Virus record (IMG/VR): IMGVR_UViG_3300022916_000011
Coordinates: 1-64,000 of that record
DNA length: 64,000 bases
Strand: one strand, 5' to 3'
From: a virus
Under the pieces are notes generated by a model that was given only the letters and a program-made list of their open reading frames with translations, had not been told where the DNA came from and did not search any database. Positions within the stretch are counted from its first letter, which is position 1. Each line of letters begins with the position of its first letter. Below, piece after piece: positions 8,260 to 15,290 of this stretch. A program made the translations under genes and the position numbers.

Positions 8260-8480
8260 GATATAATTCCTTTCTTACTCTGTGGTAAACAATCTTTTAA
8301 GCAGTATCTCAAGCCCCACCCTGTTGAAGCGCCATGCTTAAAATTTGTTTTACCTATATAGTGGGTCGGGTTAATGGTTTTCCATCGACTGTGGTGCTTC
8401 TCACGAAGCGAGAAGCGGGATTATAACACTGGTTTCAGGGTTAATTTTCAAGGTTGCGATTTCAGTTGGCGTTCATTTGT
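8260..8480 (-). promoter_or_regulatory. Long structured 5' leader of the acidic SAP-like gene
   Basis: About 220 bases between the promoter at 8485-8513 and the gene start hold no sizeable frame. They contain a GCTTCTC/GAGAAGC hairpin (about 8393-8413) and several tiny uORFs, one reading MALQQGGA. Such a long leader is exceptional in this compact block and suggests RNA-level control. Confidence 0.5.
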
Positions 8481-8484
8481 ATCT

Positions 8485-8513
8485 AATATACATTTTTTTA
8501 CTGGGAAAGTCAA
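8485..8513 (-). promoter_or_regulatory. Strong sigma70-type promoter
   Basis: Minus strand TTGACT (8513-8508), 17-base spacer, TATATT (8490-8485). The bases after the -35 (TTTCCCAGT) resemble those in the promoters at 13368, 16751 and 19061, so it belongs to the same phage promoter set. Confidence 0.85.
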
Positions 8514-8547
8514 GTAAATAATGCATAGTTCCCAAGAAAAATTCGTT

Positions 8548-8823
8548 TTAATCTTTCGGCCTAGAAACGCTTTCCCTCATAAATCTTTTTACTCGTTCAA
8601 TGTCCTGTAAGTAAGTACCGATTGTATCCGCATCTTCAAATTTTTGAAGTTCTTCCACCTGATCTTCTGCCAGATAGATGCAATTATCTAAAGCTCGGAT
8701 AAGTTTGCGGTCAATAGGTTTGACCTCCCCCTTACTCGAAATTTTTTCGAGTGACCTTGCAATGCTTGGCATTGTGACATTATAGAATGTCAGACCCATC
8801 CTTGTCTCATGTAAGTGTGGCAT
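8548..8823 (-). CDS. Hypothetical helical protein (91 aa)
   Basis: GGAGGGGGAGAAAA precedes the ATG. Predicted all-helical (RSLEKIS, RKLIRALDNCI, DQVEELQKF). It overlaps the end of the upstream gene by 17 bases. It is the last gene before the promoter at 8485-8513. No family recognised. Confidence 0.7.
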   Translation of the reverse strand: MPHLHETRMGLTFYNVTMPSIARSLEKISSKGEVKPIDRKLIRALDNCIYLAEDQVEELQKFEDADTIGTYLQDIERVKRFMRESVSRPKD

Positions 8824-9145
8824 TTTTCTCCCCCTCCAATCTCCATATTTCAGTGTAGTCCCTGATTACCAACCGCTGGCAATCTTCTGGTAGATCCTTG
8901 AACTTGATCTTCCTCCCAAGGTGACTGTACTTTGGATAATCAATTACAGTTTCATTCCAACCGTGAATACAAAATCCTTGTGGGTGGAATGGGTTGCTTG
9001 ACATTCCAACATAGTCGCACCCATTCCTTCCTCTGTAATTCCCAGTATATACCACAGTATAACGATCAAAGGTTTTACCTCCATTGTCGTATGCTCTGAT
9101 ATGTCGTGGTACATCATTTGGCATGAATCTTTCTCGTCTTGTCAT
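8807..9145 (-). CDS. Conserved phage hypothetical protein (112 aa)
   Basis: Contains DYVGMSSNPFHPQGFCIHG and HLGRKIKFKDLPEDCQRLV, a sequence style I associate with a conserved but uncharacterised phage protein family. GGAGGAACTC precedes the ATG. It overlaps the next gene. Role unknown. Confidence 0.75.
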   Translation of the reverse strand: MTRRERFMPNDVPRHIRAYDNGGKTFDRYTVVYTGNYRGRNGCDYVGMSSNPFHPQGFCIHGWNETVIDYPKYSHLGRKIKFKDLPEDCQRLVIRDYTEIWRLEGEKNATLT

Positions 9146-9185
9146 GAGTTCCTCCTTTCCAGTTAGAGTTATAAAATTCTTTAAA

Positions 9186-9205
9186 GGGGTAGTTTCCTAC
9201 CCCCT
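9186..9205. terminator. GC-rich intergenic hairpin
   Basis: GGGGTAG/CTACCCC with a short TTTC-containing loop between the 9215-9394 gene and the 8807-9145 unit. Same hairpin family as at 1535 and 3599. Confidence 0.5.
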
Positions 9206-9214
9206 CTCAGTATC

Positions 9215-9394
9215 CTACAACATTAATTCATCAATGTAATCAGGTTCCAGACTGAACCATTCAGCACAAATGTCGAGTGGCATTTCACCCCCATCTAGTC
9301 TTTCAAGGAGATCTTCTCTCGCCTCCTCAACCATATCATCAGCATCTTCTTTAGTCATTCCATCTCTCCTCATCAAAATTTCTGCAATGCCCAT
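9215..9394 (-). CDS. Small acidic hypothetical protein (59 aa)
   Basis: ATG at 9392-9394 after GGAGGACTAAA. Reads MGIAEILMRRDGMTKEDAD and ends at a TAG at 9215. Strongly acidic and helical, resembling short phage proteins with a DAxxxVEEA helix. One base separates it from the upstream gene. Confidence 0.75.
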   Translation of the reverse strand: MGIAEILMRRDGMTKEDADDMVEEAREDLLERLDGGEMPLDICAEWFSLEPDYIDELML

Positions 9395-9395
9395 T

Positions 9396-9800
9396 TTAGT
9401 CCTCCATCTTTTTTAGATTCTGTACGATATGCAGTGCCAGAGTTATGTAGTCATCCAGTTGACCTTCTGTGGGTTCTTCAACATCCCAATCCCTATCATC
9501 CTGAATACCGTACAGAGTGTCACACCCACTACAGGAACCGTACCAGACTTTGACATACCAGTAGTTATGAGGCTGGTAGGTGCTTTCAGGAATCACGAAA
9601 AGCAGTGTCCCCTGATAATCACCATCGTTGATTATTGTTATATTGTCAGGGTCTGGATTGTATTCGCAATCATCCTCATTCCGTACCAGAGTGATAACTG
9701 CTTTAACGATGTCCTTGTATTGCGTGGGTTCGTTCTCCTTGAACTGATTTCTCAGTTCGCTTTTACCGTCCATGAATCTTGCAACGAATTTGTCAATCAT
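9396..9800 (-). CDS. Hypothetical protein (134 aa)
   Basis: Starts MIDKFVARFMDGKSEL after GGAGGAGTAAA. Central WYVKVWYGSCSGCDTLYGI holds a CSGC pair, and the C-terminus is an acidic helix (YITLALHIVQNLKKMED). I recall similar phage proteins with the SCSGCDTLxGI signature, all uncharacterised. Tight operon position. Confidence 0.75.
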   Translation of the reverse strand: MIDKFVARFMDGKSELRNQFKENEPTQYKDIVKAVITLVRNEDDCEYNPDPDNITIINDGDYQGTLLFVIPESTYQPHNYWYVKVWYGSCSGCDTLYGIQDDRDWDVEEPTEGQLDDYITLALHIVQNLKKMED

Positions 9801-9801
9801 T

Positions 9802-10005
9802 TTACTCCTCCTCTGGTACTCCCTCTAAAGTAACGTAGTCACCATCCTTAAGACATTTGATAGCAAAATCAAACATCGCCTGCATTCTACCATCGAACTT
9901 GCCAGATTTAGTGTGACCTACATTAGCTTCCCAAATGTCAGTGATGTATCCACCGTCCTTGGGGTTGCCATTAAATGACACAACTCGGATTGCTTTTAGT
10001 TTCAT
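9802..10005 (-). CDS. Small hypothetical protein (67 aa)
   Basis: Starts MKLKAIRVVSFNGNP after AGGAGGATGAC. Compact alpha/beta composition with no special motif. One base from the next gene. Function unknown. Confidence 0.7.
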   Translation of the reverse strand: MKLKAIRVVSFNGNPKDGGYITDIWEANVGHTKSGKFDGRMQAMFDFAIKCLKDGDYVTLEGVPEEE

Positions 10006-10014
10006 GTCATCCTC

Positions 10015-10209
10015 CTATATAACAGTTATCCAGTTATCATGCGTAACTTCAACACTCAATTCCAAATCACATTCATCATGGTATCGTTCCAATTTGATGC
10101 TAAGAATCGTATCATCCTCAAACAAGATTTCGATGAGATCCTCATCCATTTGTCTAATACCCTTGACTTTTCTACCATCCAATGCTTTTATGATTTCTTT
10201 CATGTCCAT
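10015..10209 (-). CDS. Small acidic hypothetical protein (64 aa)
   Basis: Starts MDMKEIIKALDGRKV with GGAGAAGAATA before the ATG. The ATG overlaps the stop of the methyltransferase-like gene by one base. The predicted beta-rich second half (ILFEDDTILSIKLERY) suggests a small Sm- or OB-like fold, but that is speculative. Confidence 0.65.
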   Translation of the reverse strand: MDMKEIIKALDGRKVKGIRQMDEDLIEILFEDDTILSIKLERYHDECDLELSVEVTHDNWITVI

Positions 10210-10802
10210 TATTCTTCTCCTTTCTTGTAGTATCCAACCTTCACACGATCATTTATACCGCTCCATGATTTCATATCAAAATCTGGTACACTTTCATCCT
10301 CTTTGAAATTTTCGTGAAATTCATCTGTGGCAGTACAACCTCCCCAACCTTCACCTATATAAATAATGGGTCTGTCTGAACCCCACTCCTCACATATGTA
10401 TTCAATCTCTGGATCTTCATAAGGTGGCCACGATACGATCAGTACTTCCGCATCAGAATATTTCTTGACAGCACTCATACCATCCAGGTTCTCTACTATG
10501 CTGAAGGGTTTACCCTTGGAGTGACGACAACCCACCCATGATTGATCATCAGTGGACTTGATGTTCACACCGTAATCATTCAGTGCTTTGGACAACCAAC
10601 CATGACCTGCCATGATTTCGAGACATTTACGTTTCCCCAACCATAGAGCAAGGTCTTTAGTCCAGATTTCATCAATGACTGCCCACATACCCCTGCTAGT
10701 AGCTTCATTCCTATACTCATAATTATAGAAGGAATGACATTTTAAAGGTTCAGGGGGTATAAATCCAGTGTCAAGAAAATTTATGAAAGCCTTTGGTGTC
10801 AT
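10209..10802 (-). CDS. Methyltransferase-like protein (197 aa)
   Basis: Residues around 58-66 (CLEIMAGHGWLSKAL) look like the SAM-binding motif I (E-x2-A-G-x-G) of class I methyltransferases, a later TDDQSW could be motif II, and VSWPPYEDPE resembles the (D/N/S)PPY catalytic loop of amino-methyltransferases, with Ser replacing the usual Asp or Asn. A nucleic-acid or small-molecule substrate is possible. It overlaps its upstream neighbour by 4 bases. Confidence 0.6.
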   Translation of the reverse strand: MTPKAFINFLDTGFIPPEPLKCHSFYNYEYRNEATSRGMWAVIDEIWTKDLALWLGKRKCLEIMAGHGWLSKALNDYGVNIKSTDDQSWVGCRHSKGKPFSIVENLDGMSAVKKYSDAEVLIVSWPPYEDPEIEYICEEWGSDRPIIYIGEGWGGCTATDEFHENFKEDESVPDFDMKSWSGINDRVKVGYYKKGEE

Positions 10803-11266
10803 TTTATATTCTCCCTTTTATCAATGATGAACTCAACCCATTCCTTTGCATCTTTTAGAAAGTTCATTCCAGTTTCTTTTTTCATATTGGCTATTACATA
10901 TTTGATAGCTTTGATCTTACCTCCATCAAGATAAATTTGATACACTCGATCCGAATATGAACGAACTCTGGTATCCTTACAAGTTAGATCAATATATCCC
11001 GCACTTACAGCACCAATGAATATTTTTGCTGTCCAAAAAGGAGGAGCAGTTCTGCTGCTTTTTGTAAGAATCCCAAAGGTTTCAAATGACATAGATTCAT
11101 AATCCCCACCTTCATCACCAAATCTTCTGATAAAGGAAGATTCAGAACCCCTGGGACAGAAGTATAGATCGTTTTCTTCTGGAGACCCATCTGTTGTGTA
11201 TATGAAGTTTCCCATGAATTTGCAATTTTCACAGTCATGTTCCCACCACGGTTTTTCTTCTTTCAT
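10799..11266 (-). CDS. Hypothetical Cys-containing protein (155 aa)
   Basis: The GGAAGGAG site favours ATG 11266 (MKEEKPWWEHDCENCKF) over the longer frame at 11284. The N-terminus has CENC and a later CPRG that could form a zinc site. The C-terminal half is alpha/beta. Stop overlaps the following start. Unknown function. Confidence 0.65.
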   Translation of the reverse strand: MKEEKPWWEHDCENCKFMGNFIYTTDGSPEENDLYFCPRGSESSFIRRFGDEGGDYESMSFETFGILTKSSRTAPPFWTAKIFIGAVSAGYIDLTCKDTRVRSYSDRVYQIYLDGGKIKAIKYVIANMKKETGMNFLKDAKEWVEFIIDKRENIK

Positions 11267-11610
11267 TTCATTATCTCCTTCCAAAGGATTGATGTTTTGA
11301 TACCCTTAATTTTTCTTAAAGCATCCCCCACCCCTTTCAGGGTTCCTTTGTTCACCCAAAATCTGTAATGCACTGGATGGTCAGGTTCAACGTAGCTGAT
11401 CCAGTAAATGTTCTTGAATTTGGGGTCTTCCATGATTCGTGCTGCTGAGTTAATGTCGGTCCTGATGTAGATAGTCCCGTTAGCACCCTTGAAGTATGAC
11501 TTTGGCGTACTCAGATCATTCAAGATAGCTTCCCGTAGTATTGAATGGTTAGGGTTTTCGTTGGAGCTACAATCTCTTGCTTCTCCGTCTAATAATTTGT
11601 AGTGATTCAT
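11263..11610 (-). CDS. Hypothetical protein (115 aa)
   Basis: Starts MNHYKLLDGEARDCS after GAAAGGAGCTGAA. Alpha/beta content with an aromatic core (YWISYVEPDHPVHYRFWV). A TGTAAACCCTTAA box and a strong hairpin (11658-11684) lie upstream, so it opens a unit. No family recognised. Confidence 0.7.
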   Translation of the reverse strand: MNHYKLLDGEARDCSSNENPNHSILREAILNDLSTPKSYFKGANGTIYIRTDINSAARIMEDPKFKNIYWISYVEPDHPVHYRFWVNKGTLKGVGDALRKIKGIKTSILWKEIMK

Positions 11611-11657
11611 TTCAGCTCCTTTCTTTGTTTAAGGGTTTACACCAATCCATCATGAAG

Positions 11658-11684
11658 GTCTACCACAGTACAGCCGTGGTAGAC
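11658..11684. terminator. Strong intergenic hairpin
   Basis: Perfect 9-bp stem GTCTACCAC/GTGGTAGAC with a 9-base loop, flanked by partly complementary ATCCAT-CATGA / TATCATGGAT arms. It lies between the 11700 and 11263 genes, just before a TGTAAACCC box. No T tract. Confidence 0.6.
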
Positions 11685-11699
11685 TCTATCATGGATCAA

Positions 11700-11879
11700 T
11701 TATACAACACCCCCATAGAATTTTTGATACAGGCTTTCAAGTCCCATTGCAGCATTTCTACCAAAGTCCTGAACTAAATCAGTAAGATCAGCACCATTCT
11801 GCCGCATTGCAATAAAAATTTTCAAGTCTCTATTGCCCACAATCTTTCTCTTATTTATTTTCCTCAGTTTATAACTCAT
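11700..11879 (-). CDS. Small basic protein (59 aa)
   Basis: AAGAAAGGAGTACTA fixes the start at 11879 (MSYKLRKINKRKIVG). The N-terminus is very basic and a helical C-terminus follows (GADLTDLVQDFGRNAA), so a nucleic-acid-binding role is conceivable. Its ribosome site sits just after the stop of the upstream membrane protein gene. Confidence 0.65.
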   Translation of the reverse strand: MSYKLRKINKRKIVGNRDLKIFIAMRQNGADLTDLVQDFGRNAAMGLESLYQKFYGGVV

Positions 11880-11892
11880 TAGTACTCCTTTC

Positions 11893-12027
11893 TTAGTCAA
11901 TGTAGCCGAATGATAGAAAAATGATCAATCCCATAAGCGCAAATGTAAAAGTCGCCCCGAGTACACCCTTCATCATTTCCCAAACACTGAGATTTTGATT
12001 CTTCTTCCATTCACCATGAACTAGCAT
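11893..12027 (-). CDS. Small membrane protein (44 aa)
   Basis: A 44-residue frame MLVHGEWKKNQ... with one hydrophobic segment (FTFALMGLIIFLSFGYI, about residues 27-43). GGAGGTAAGTA precedes the ATG, which overlaps the stop of the upstream gene (TAATG). A single-pass inner-membrane peptide; function unknown. Confidence 0.7.
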   Translation of the reverse strand: MLVHGEWKKNQNLSVWEMMKGVLGATFTFALMGLIIFLSFGYID

Positions 12028-12146
12028 TACTTACCTCCATTAACGTCTTGTTTATTAGCTGCAATTTGGACTAATATGTAGGTGTCGGAATTTATATTCC
12101 CTTCACCCTCTGCCTCCCAAAGATCAATAATCAGTTTGTAAAACAT
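12027..12146 (-). CDS. Small hypothetical protein (39 aa)
   Basis: ATG 12146 with GGGAG 7 bases upstream; reads MFYKLIIDLWEAEGEG and ends in a TAA overlapping the next ATG. Its own start overlaps the upstream gene by 23 bases. The size is at the limit of recognition, but start and stop coupling on both sides supports it. Confidence 0.6.
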   Translation of the reverse strand: MFYKLIIDLWEAEGEGNINSDTYILVQIAANKQDVNGGK

Positions 12147-12270
12147 GGTCTAGCTCCCAATTTTCTTCAAAAGGTACTTGATTAGGAAGTTCGGTTAGAT
12201 TCAATTCGGTCCCGATTGACTCAAATGTTTCTGAATCAATATTACGCCACACACCGTCTTGCATTTCCAT
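12124..12270 (-). CDS. Small acidic protein (48 aa)
   Basis: GAAAGGAGAGCAACAA precedes ATG 12270 (MEMQDGVWRNIDSET). Strongly acidic and probably disordered or helical. Overlaps both neighbours. Unknown function. Confidence 0.65.
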   Translation of the reverse strand: MEMQDGVWRNIDSETFESIGTELNLTELPNQVPFEENWELDHVLQTDY

Positions 12271-12397
12271 TTGTTGCTCTCCTTTCTTCGATCATACGGG
12301 TTTCAAACCATTCAGCTTTGGCTTTGGTGAATACCAAAATCATGTCTTCCAATGAAAAAGTCTTGCGTAGTTCCTTAAACCTTTCAAAAAGGTACAT
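12242..12397 (-). CDS. Small basic helical protein (51 aa)
   Basis: AAAGGAGGTAGTAAA sets the start at 12397 (MYLFERFKELRKTF). Helical with a basic tail ending NGNARRCVA. Overlaps the next gene by 29 bases, in another frame. Upstream are a TGTAAACCCC box and a GGAACCC/GGGTTCC hairpin (about 12439-12463). Confidence 0.65.
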   Translation of the reverse strand: MYLFERFKELRKTFSLEDMILVFTKAKAEWFETRMIEERRATNGNARRCVA

Positions 12398-12438
12398 TTT
12401 ACTACCTCCTTTGTTGGGGTTTACATACATAATTGATT

Positions 12439-12463
12439 GGAACCCCCTCACTAGCAGGGTTCC
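12439..12463. terminator. Intergenic hairpin
   Basis: GGAACCC/GGGTTCC stem with an 11-base loop, downstream of the J-domain gene on the minus strand and upstream of a TGTAAACCCC box. Member of the recurring hairpin family. Confidence 0.5.
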
Positions 12464-12481
12464 AACCTATATGACTGCAAA

Positions 12482-13027
12482 CTATCCTAACGCACTCAAC
12501 CTTTCTTCATCTAATCTCTGTCTCCCGAAAGTGCTGACCCTGCGTTCATGGTCCCATTTGTCTCTCGACTTCCAGTTTTTCTTCTTACTGAATGACCATG
12601 CAGGTGCCCAATAGTATTCATTGGTCCCTTTCTTCTGTTTCAACCCGGCTGCTTTCAGGGTATCACTCAAATCTGAGGAAGCACCCCGTACCCAATACCA
12701 TGCTCCTACCCTGTCTCTCTTGATACCAGGAATGTGCTTCACTTTATTGTGCATGTCCATCATCTGTTGAAAAAGGTGATTGGTTCCCGTTGAATCTGTT
12801 GCTGAAGGTCCCCAAGAAATGTTCCACTTACCCAATTTATCTTTCAGAACTTCAAATGCTTCCAGAATCGCTCTGGTCATTCCCAGAGATTCAGCATTTT
12901 GCCCAATGATGTCGGGGTGCCATTCTTTCAGCGCAGTATTCTTAGCCGTTTTCAAATGTTCAAATGTATCACCTTTCGGACCCAAGATACCCAATGCAAC
13001 TTTGATTCCCATTTTGCTTTTAGCCAT
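12482..13027 (-). CDS. J-domain-like protein (181 aa)
   Basis: GAGAAAGGAGTTAGAGAA fixes the start at 13027 (MAKSKMGIKVALG). Residues about 10-65 look like a DnaJ J-domain, with the diagnostic HPD at 37-39 between two helices (KNTALKEW, then AFEVLKDKL). The C-terminal half has an RVGAWYWVRG segment and a basic tail. J-domains recruit host DnaK; a phage J-protein could redirect the chaperone for replication or morphogenesis. That role is inference; the HPD context is seen directly. Confidence 0.7.
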   Translation of the reverse strand: MAKSKMGIKVALGILGPKGDTFEHLKTAKNTALKEWHPDIIGQNAESLGMTRAILEAFEVLKDKLGKWNISWGPSATDSTGTNHLFQQMMDMHNKVKHIPGIKRDRVGAWYWVRGASSDLSDTLKAAGLKQKKGTNEYYWAPAWSFSKKKNWKSRDKWDHERRVSTFGRQRLDEERLSALG

Positions 13028-13055
13028 TTCTCTAACTCCTTTCTCAATTTGGGGT

Positions 13056-13304
13056 TTATGTATTATAGATCGTGTCCTTATCAGGGTCGTATGCCGTACA
13101 CATATTTCTCTCATAAATGTCCCGAATAATGTTACCATTGAAGAAATCACCTCTTCCAAAGACAGAGGGGGTTTGAGGGTGTCCGTGATTGTGAAATGCT
13201 TCATTCAATTTCCGAACTACTTTGTGAACGGGTACTTCCTCATCACCAATAAAATTGCTGATGAAGTCAATAATTTCCGCATCAATGTTATTGAAATCTA
13301 CCAT
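13056..13304 (-). CDS. Hypothetical protein (82 aa)
   Basis: GAAAGGAGCTAGAATC sets the start at 13304 (MVDFNNIDAEIIDFI). Acidic N-terminal helices followed by a basic stretch. It is the first gene after the perfect promoter at 13340-13368, so probably well expressed. No family recognised. Confidence 0.7.
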   Translation of the reverse strand: MVDFNNIDAEIIDFISNFIGDEEVPVHKVVRKLNEAFHNHGHPQTPSVFGRGDFFNGNIIRDIYERNMCTAYDPDKDTIYNT

Positions 13305-13339
13305 GATTCTAGCTCCTTTCAAGATTTTAAATGAACCAT

Positions 13340-13368
13340 ATTATAACAGTTTTTGTGGGAAATGTCAA
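13340..13368 (-). promoter_or_regulatory. Consensus sigma70-type promoter
   Basis: Minus strand TTGACA (13368-13363), 17-base spacer beginning TTTCCCAC, TATAAT (13345-13340): a perfect consensus match. Drives the 13056-13304 gene and probably the whole run down to about 8.5 kb. Confidence 0.92.
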
Positions 13369-13404
13369 GCAATATCAACACGTTCCCACATCAACTGCTT
13401 TTAG

Positions 13405-13830
13405 TTAATTCCTTTCATTTGGGTCAGACTCAATAAACAACCGTCCGTGAACTACCGTGAACCATTGATCTTGAATGTCCAAGAAACCCATGCTCACTTC
13501 TTCCTCAAACGCTTTGACCGCTTTAACAGGTGTTAAGGTTCCTGCACAAAAGTCGTAGCAGTATTGCCGATACTCTTGCATTGTGGAAATCTTTACCAAA
13601 CCATCTTCTGGAAAGGTTTCGTATCGGGGGTCAGCTTCCTCAAACTTGACCAGTTCAAAATTAGTGGCATTGTTCATGGGGTTAGCAATGAGCAGGAAAT
13701 GGTTCATAACCTCAGGAATGAAATTCTCGAAACCCATCTCCCAAAATTCGGGGGTTTCAGAATAGATAACGTCCGCTTTCACTGTACCCAAATCAGTCAT
13801 TCTTTTTTCCACAATCTTTTTTAAATCCAT
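13405..13830 (-). CDS. Hypothetical protein (141 aa)
   Basis: ATAGGAGTTGTTAAGATT precedes ATG 13830 (MDLKKIVEKRMTDLG); the upstream ATG overlaps the ribosome site. Alpha/beta, acidic, with one Cys pair (YCYDFC). Upstream lie a CGTAAACCCTTGA box and a nested hairpin. It is the last gene before the 13340 promoter. Unknown function. Confidence 0.7.
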   Translation of the reverse strand: MDLKKIVEKRMTDLGTVKADVIYSETPEFWEMGFENFIPEVMNHFLLIANPMNNATNFELVKFEEADPRYETFPEDGLVKISTMQEYRQYCYDFCAGTLTPVKAVKAFEEEVSMGFLDIQDQWFTVVHGRLFIESDPNERN

Positions 13831-13877
13831 AATCTTAACAACTCCTATCAAGGGTTTACGTTAATGTTTCATAAAGG

Positions 13878-13904
13878 TGGGGGTGCAGGAACACACCCCC
13901 CTGG
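13878..13904. terminator. Nested GC-rich hairpin
   Basis: A GGTGGGGGTG/CACACCCCCC core flanked by TGTTT-ATA / TAT-AAACA arms, between the 13915 and 13405 genes and next to a CGTAAACCC box. Same architecture as 3585-3634. Confidence 0.5.
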
Positions 13905-13914
13905 CTATCAAACA

Positions 13915-14277
13915 TCAACCGACAACTGCAAAGGCCACGGTCTGATAAATGACGTACACATTGTCCTCATCGACCCACATCAATTCATCTGTGTCATGGG
14001 AATCTCTTTCAATGAATGCGTTAAAGCAATCCACTACGTGCTTCACACAATGGAATCTAAACCCTATCTCTTCCAATCGTGCTAAGAGATTATCTTTGAA
14101 CATCACACCAAGGAGTCTGGTATCGTTACAGCAGTGGATTCTTTTTTCACCATAGTCAACAAATAAATGGCAAACCATTTGGGTTAGTGCTTTGGACATA
14201 TCAAGGTACTGGTCAGCAACTTTATCTCCATACTGAGATAAAACATGATCATATTCCTCTTTCGCATAATTGTTCAT
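13915..14277 (-). CDS. Hypothetical protein (120 aa)
   Basis: TTGGAGGTTGTT lies directly before ATG 14277 (MNNYAKEEYDHVLSQ). Helical N-terminus, then CHLFVDYGEKRIHCCN and FHCVKHVVDCF, with several Cys and His. This and the next two upstream genes (14369, 14917) share an almost identical GGAGGTTGTTATGAA or GGAGGTAGTTATGAA leader. Confidence 0.7.
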   Translation of the reverse strand: MNNYAKEEYDHVLSQYGDKVADQYLDMSKALTQMVCHLFVDYGEKRIHCCNDTRLLGVMFKDNLLARLEEIGFRFHCVKHVVDCFNAFIERDSHDTDELMWVDEDNVYVIYQTVAFAVVG

Positions 14278-14368
14278 AACAACCTCCAATCTTCTAGGGT
14301 TTACATCAATGCTTCACTTCAAAGGGTGAAGTTATGGAAACCCTCACCCTTATCATCAAGCGTTGAAG

Positions 14369-14818
14369 TTACGGAGCGATATTCTCAGCAAATTTTCGCA
14401 AGTTACTCAATGCGGACATAAACTTGCTGAATTTCGGGTATGAATCGTGCAGGAGCTCACTGTATAACCACATCATATGTGGATCATTATACCCTTCATC
14501 ATTCATGATTTCTATTTCCCGTACCAATGCTGAGAAATCATTGATCAGTTCGGGAGTAACATTGTCGCTGAAGAAGAATAGGTCCCCATTAGCATCGTAC
14601 TCTTGCGTGTATCCCAATTCTTCTAACCATTTTTCAACATCAGAGAGCATGGGATGATGTTTGAACTCTTCCCCGAATGCTCTGCACACATCGTCATAAT
14701 GGAGTATCTTCACTTCATCAATGTTGTACCAAGGAATATCAGATGCTTTTTCCCCAATAACCATGTTCAAACACGCTAACTCTGGTCTGTCCCAACAAGT
14801 CGCTCTTTCTTTTTTCAT
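14369..14818 (-). CDS. Hypothetical protein (149 aa)
   Basis: GAAGGAGGTTGTT precedes ATG 14818 (MKKERATCWDRPELA). Acidic, helical; contains WLEELGYTQEYDANGDLFFF. A perfect 12-bp hairpin (CATGCTCTTGAC/GTCAAGAGCATG, 14859-14890) and a TGTAAACCCTTAG box lie upstream. Function unknown. Confidence 0.7.
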   Translation of the reverse strand: MKKERATCWDRPELACLNMVIGEKASDIPWYNIDEVKILHYDDVCRAFGEEFKHHPMLSDVEKWLEELGYTQEYDANGDLFFFSDNVTPELINDFSALVREIEIMNDEGYNDPHMMWLYSELLHDSYPKFSKFMSALSNLRKFAENIAP

Positions 14819-14858
14819 AACAACCTCCTTCATCTAAGGGTTTACAATCAATTCCTAC

Positions 14859-14890
14859 ATTCATGCTCTTGACAATGTCCAGTCAAGAGC
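14859..14890. terminator. Perfect 12-bp intergenic hairpin
   Basis: CATGCTCTTGAC/GTCAAGAGCATG with an 8-base loop between the 14917 and 14369 genes. No T tract on either side; processing or weak terminator element. Confidence 0.6.
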
Positions 14891-14916
14891 ATGGTACGAG
14901 GGAACTAACTGATCGC

Positions 14917-15276
14917 TTATTTCACAGTTTTACCACAATCGGGACACACACCATCGTAGTGAGTAAATGAATACAGTGTCCCGCAATCATCACACCTGAT
15001 AAGGCGATCATCGTCTGAGTAATCATCAAGGACCCACCATATACCCTGAGTCAGTTCAGCTTCTGCGGAAGTTTTAGCAGAGAGCGCACCATCCCAACCC
15101 CCTACCCATTTTTTGAACCAGAAGTGGAAGTCGTTCTGATCAAGCGCATCCAGTTTTTTGCGTACCGTGTTACACTGTGAAAGGATGTCACTCGCATACA
15201 TTAAACCATCATCAGCGGTCCAATCATTAACCTGTGATTCTACACTTTCTACGACTTCCAAAATTTCTTTTTTCAT
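14917..15276 (-). CDS. Zinc-ribbon-tailed protein (119 aa)
   Basis: GGAGGTAGTT precedes ATG 15276 (MKKEILEVVESVESQ). The N-terminal two thirds are helical. The C-terminus is a clear zinc ribbon, CDDCGTLYSF...CPDCGKTVK. Probably a nucleic-acid- or protein-binding accessory factor; function unknown. Confidence 0.7.
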   Translation of the reverse strand: MKKEILEVVESVESQVNDWTADDGLMYASDILSQCNTVRKKLDALDQNDFHFWFKKWVGGWDGALSAKTSAEAELTQGIWWVLDDYSDDDRLIRCDDCGTLYSFTHYDGVCPDCGKTVK

Positions 15277-15290
15277 AACTACCTCCAATT

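Noticed and set aside
7771-8361. Plus-strand frames of 161 and 196 codons
   Set aside because: Shadows of the acidic SAP-like gene on the minus strand; Ser/Phe-rich antisense composition and no ribosome site.
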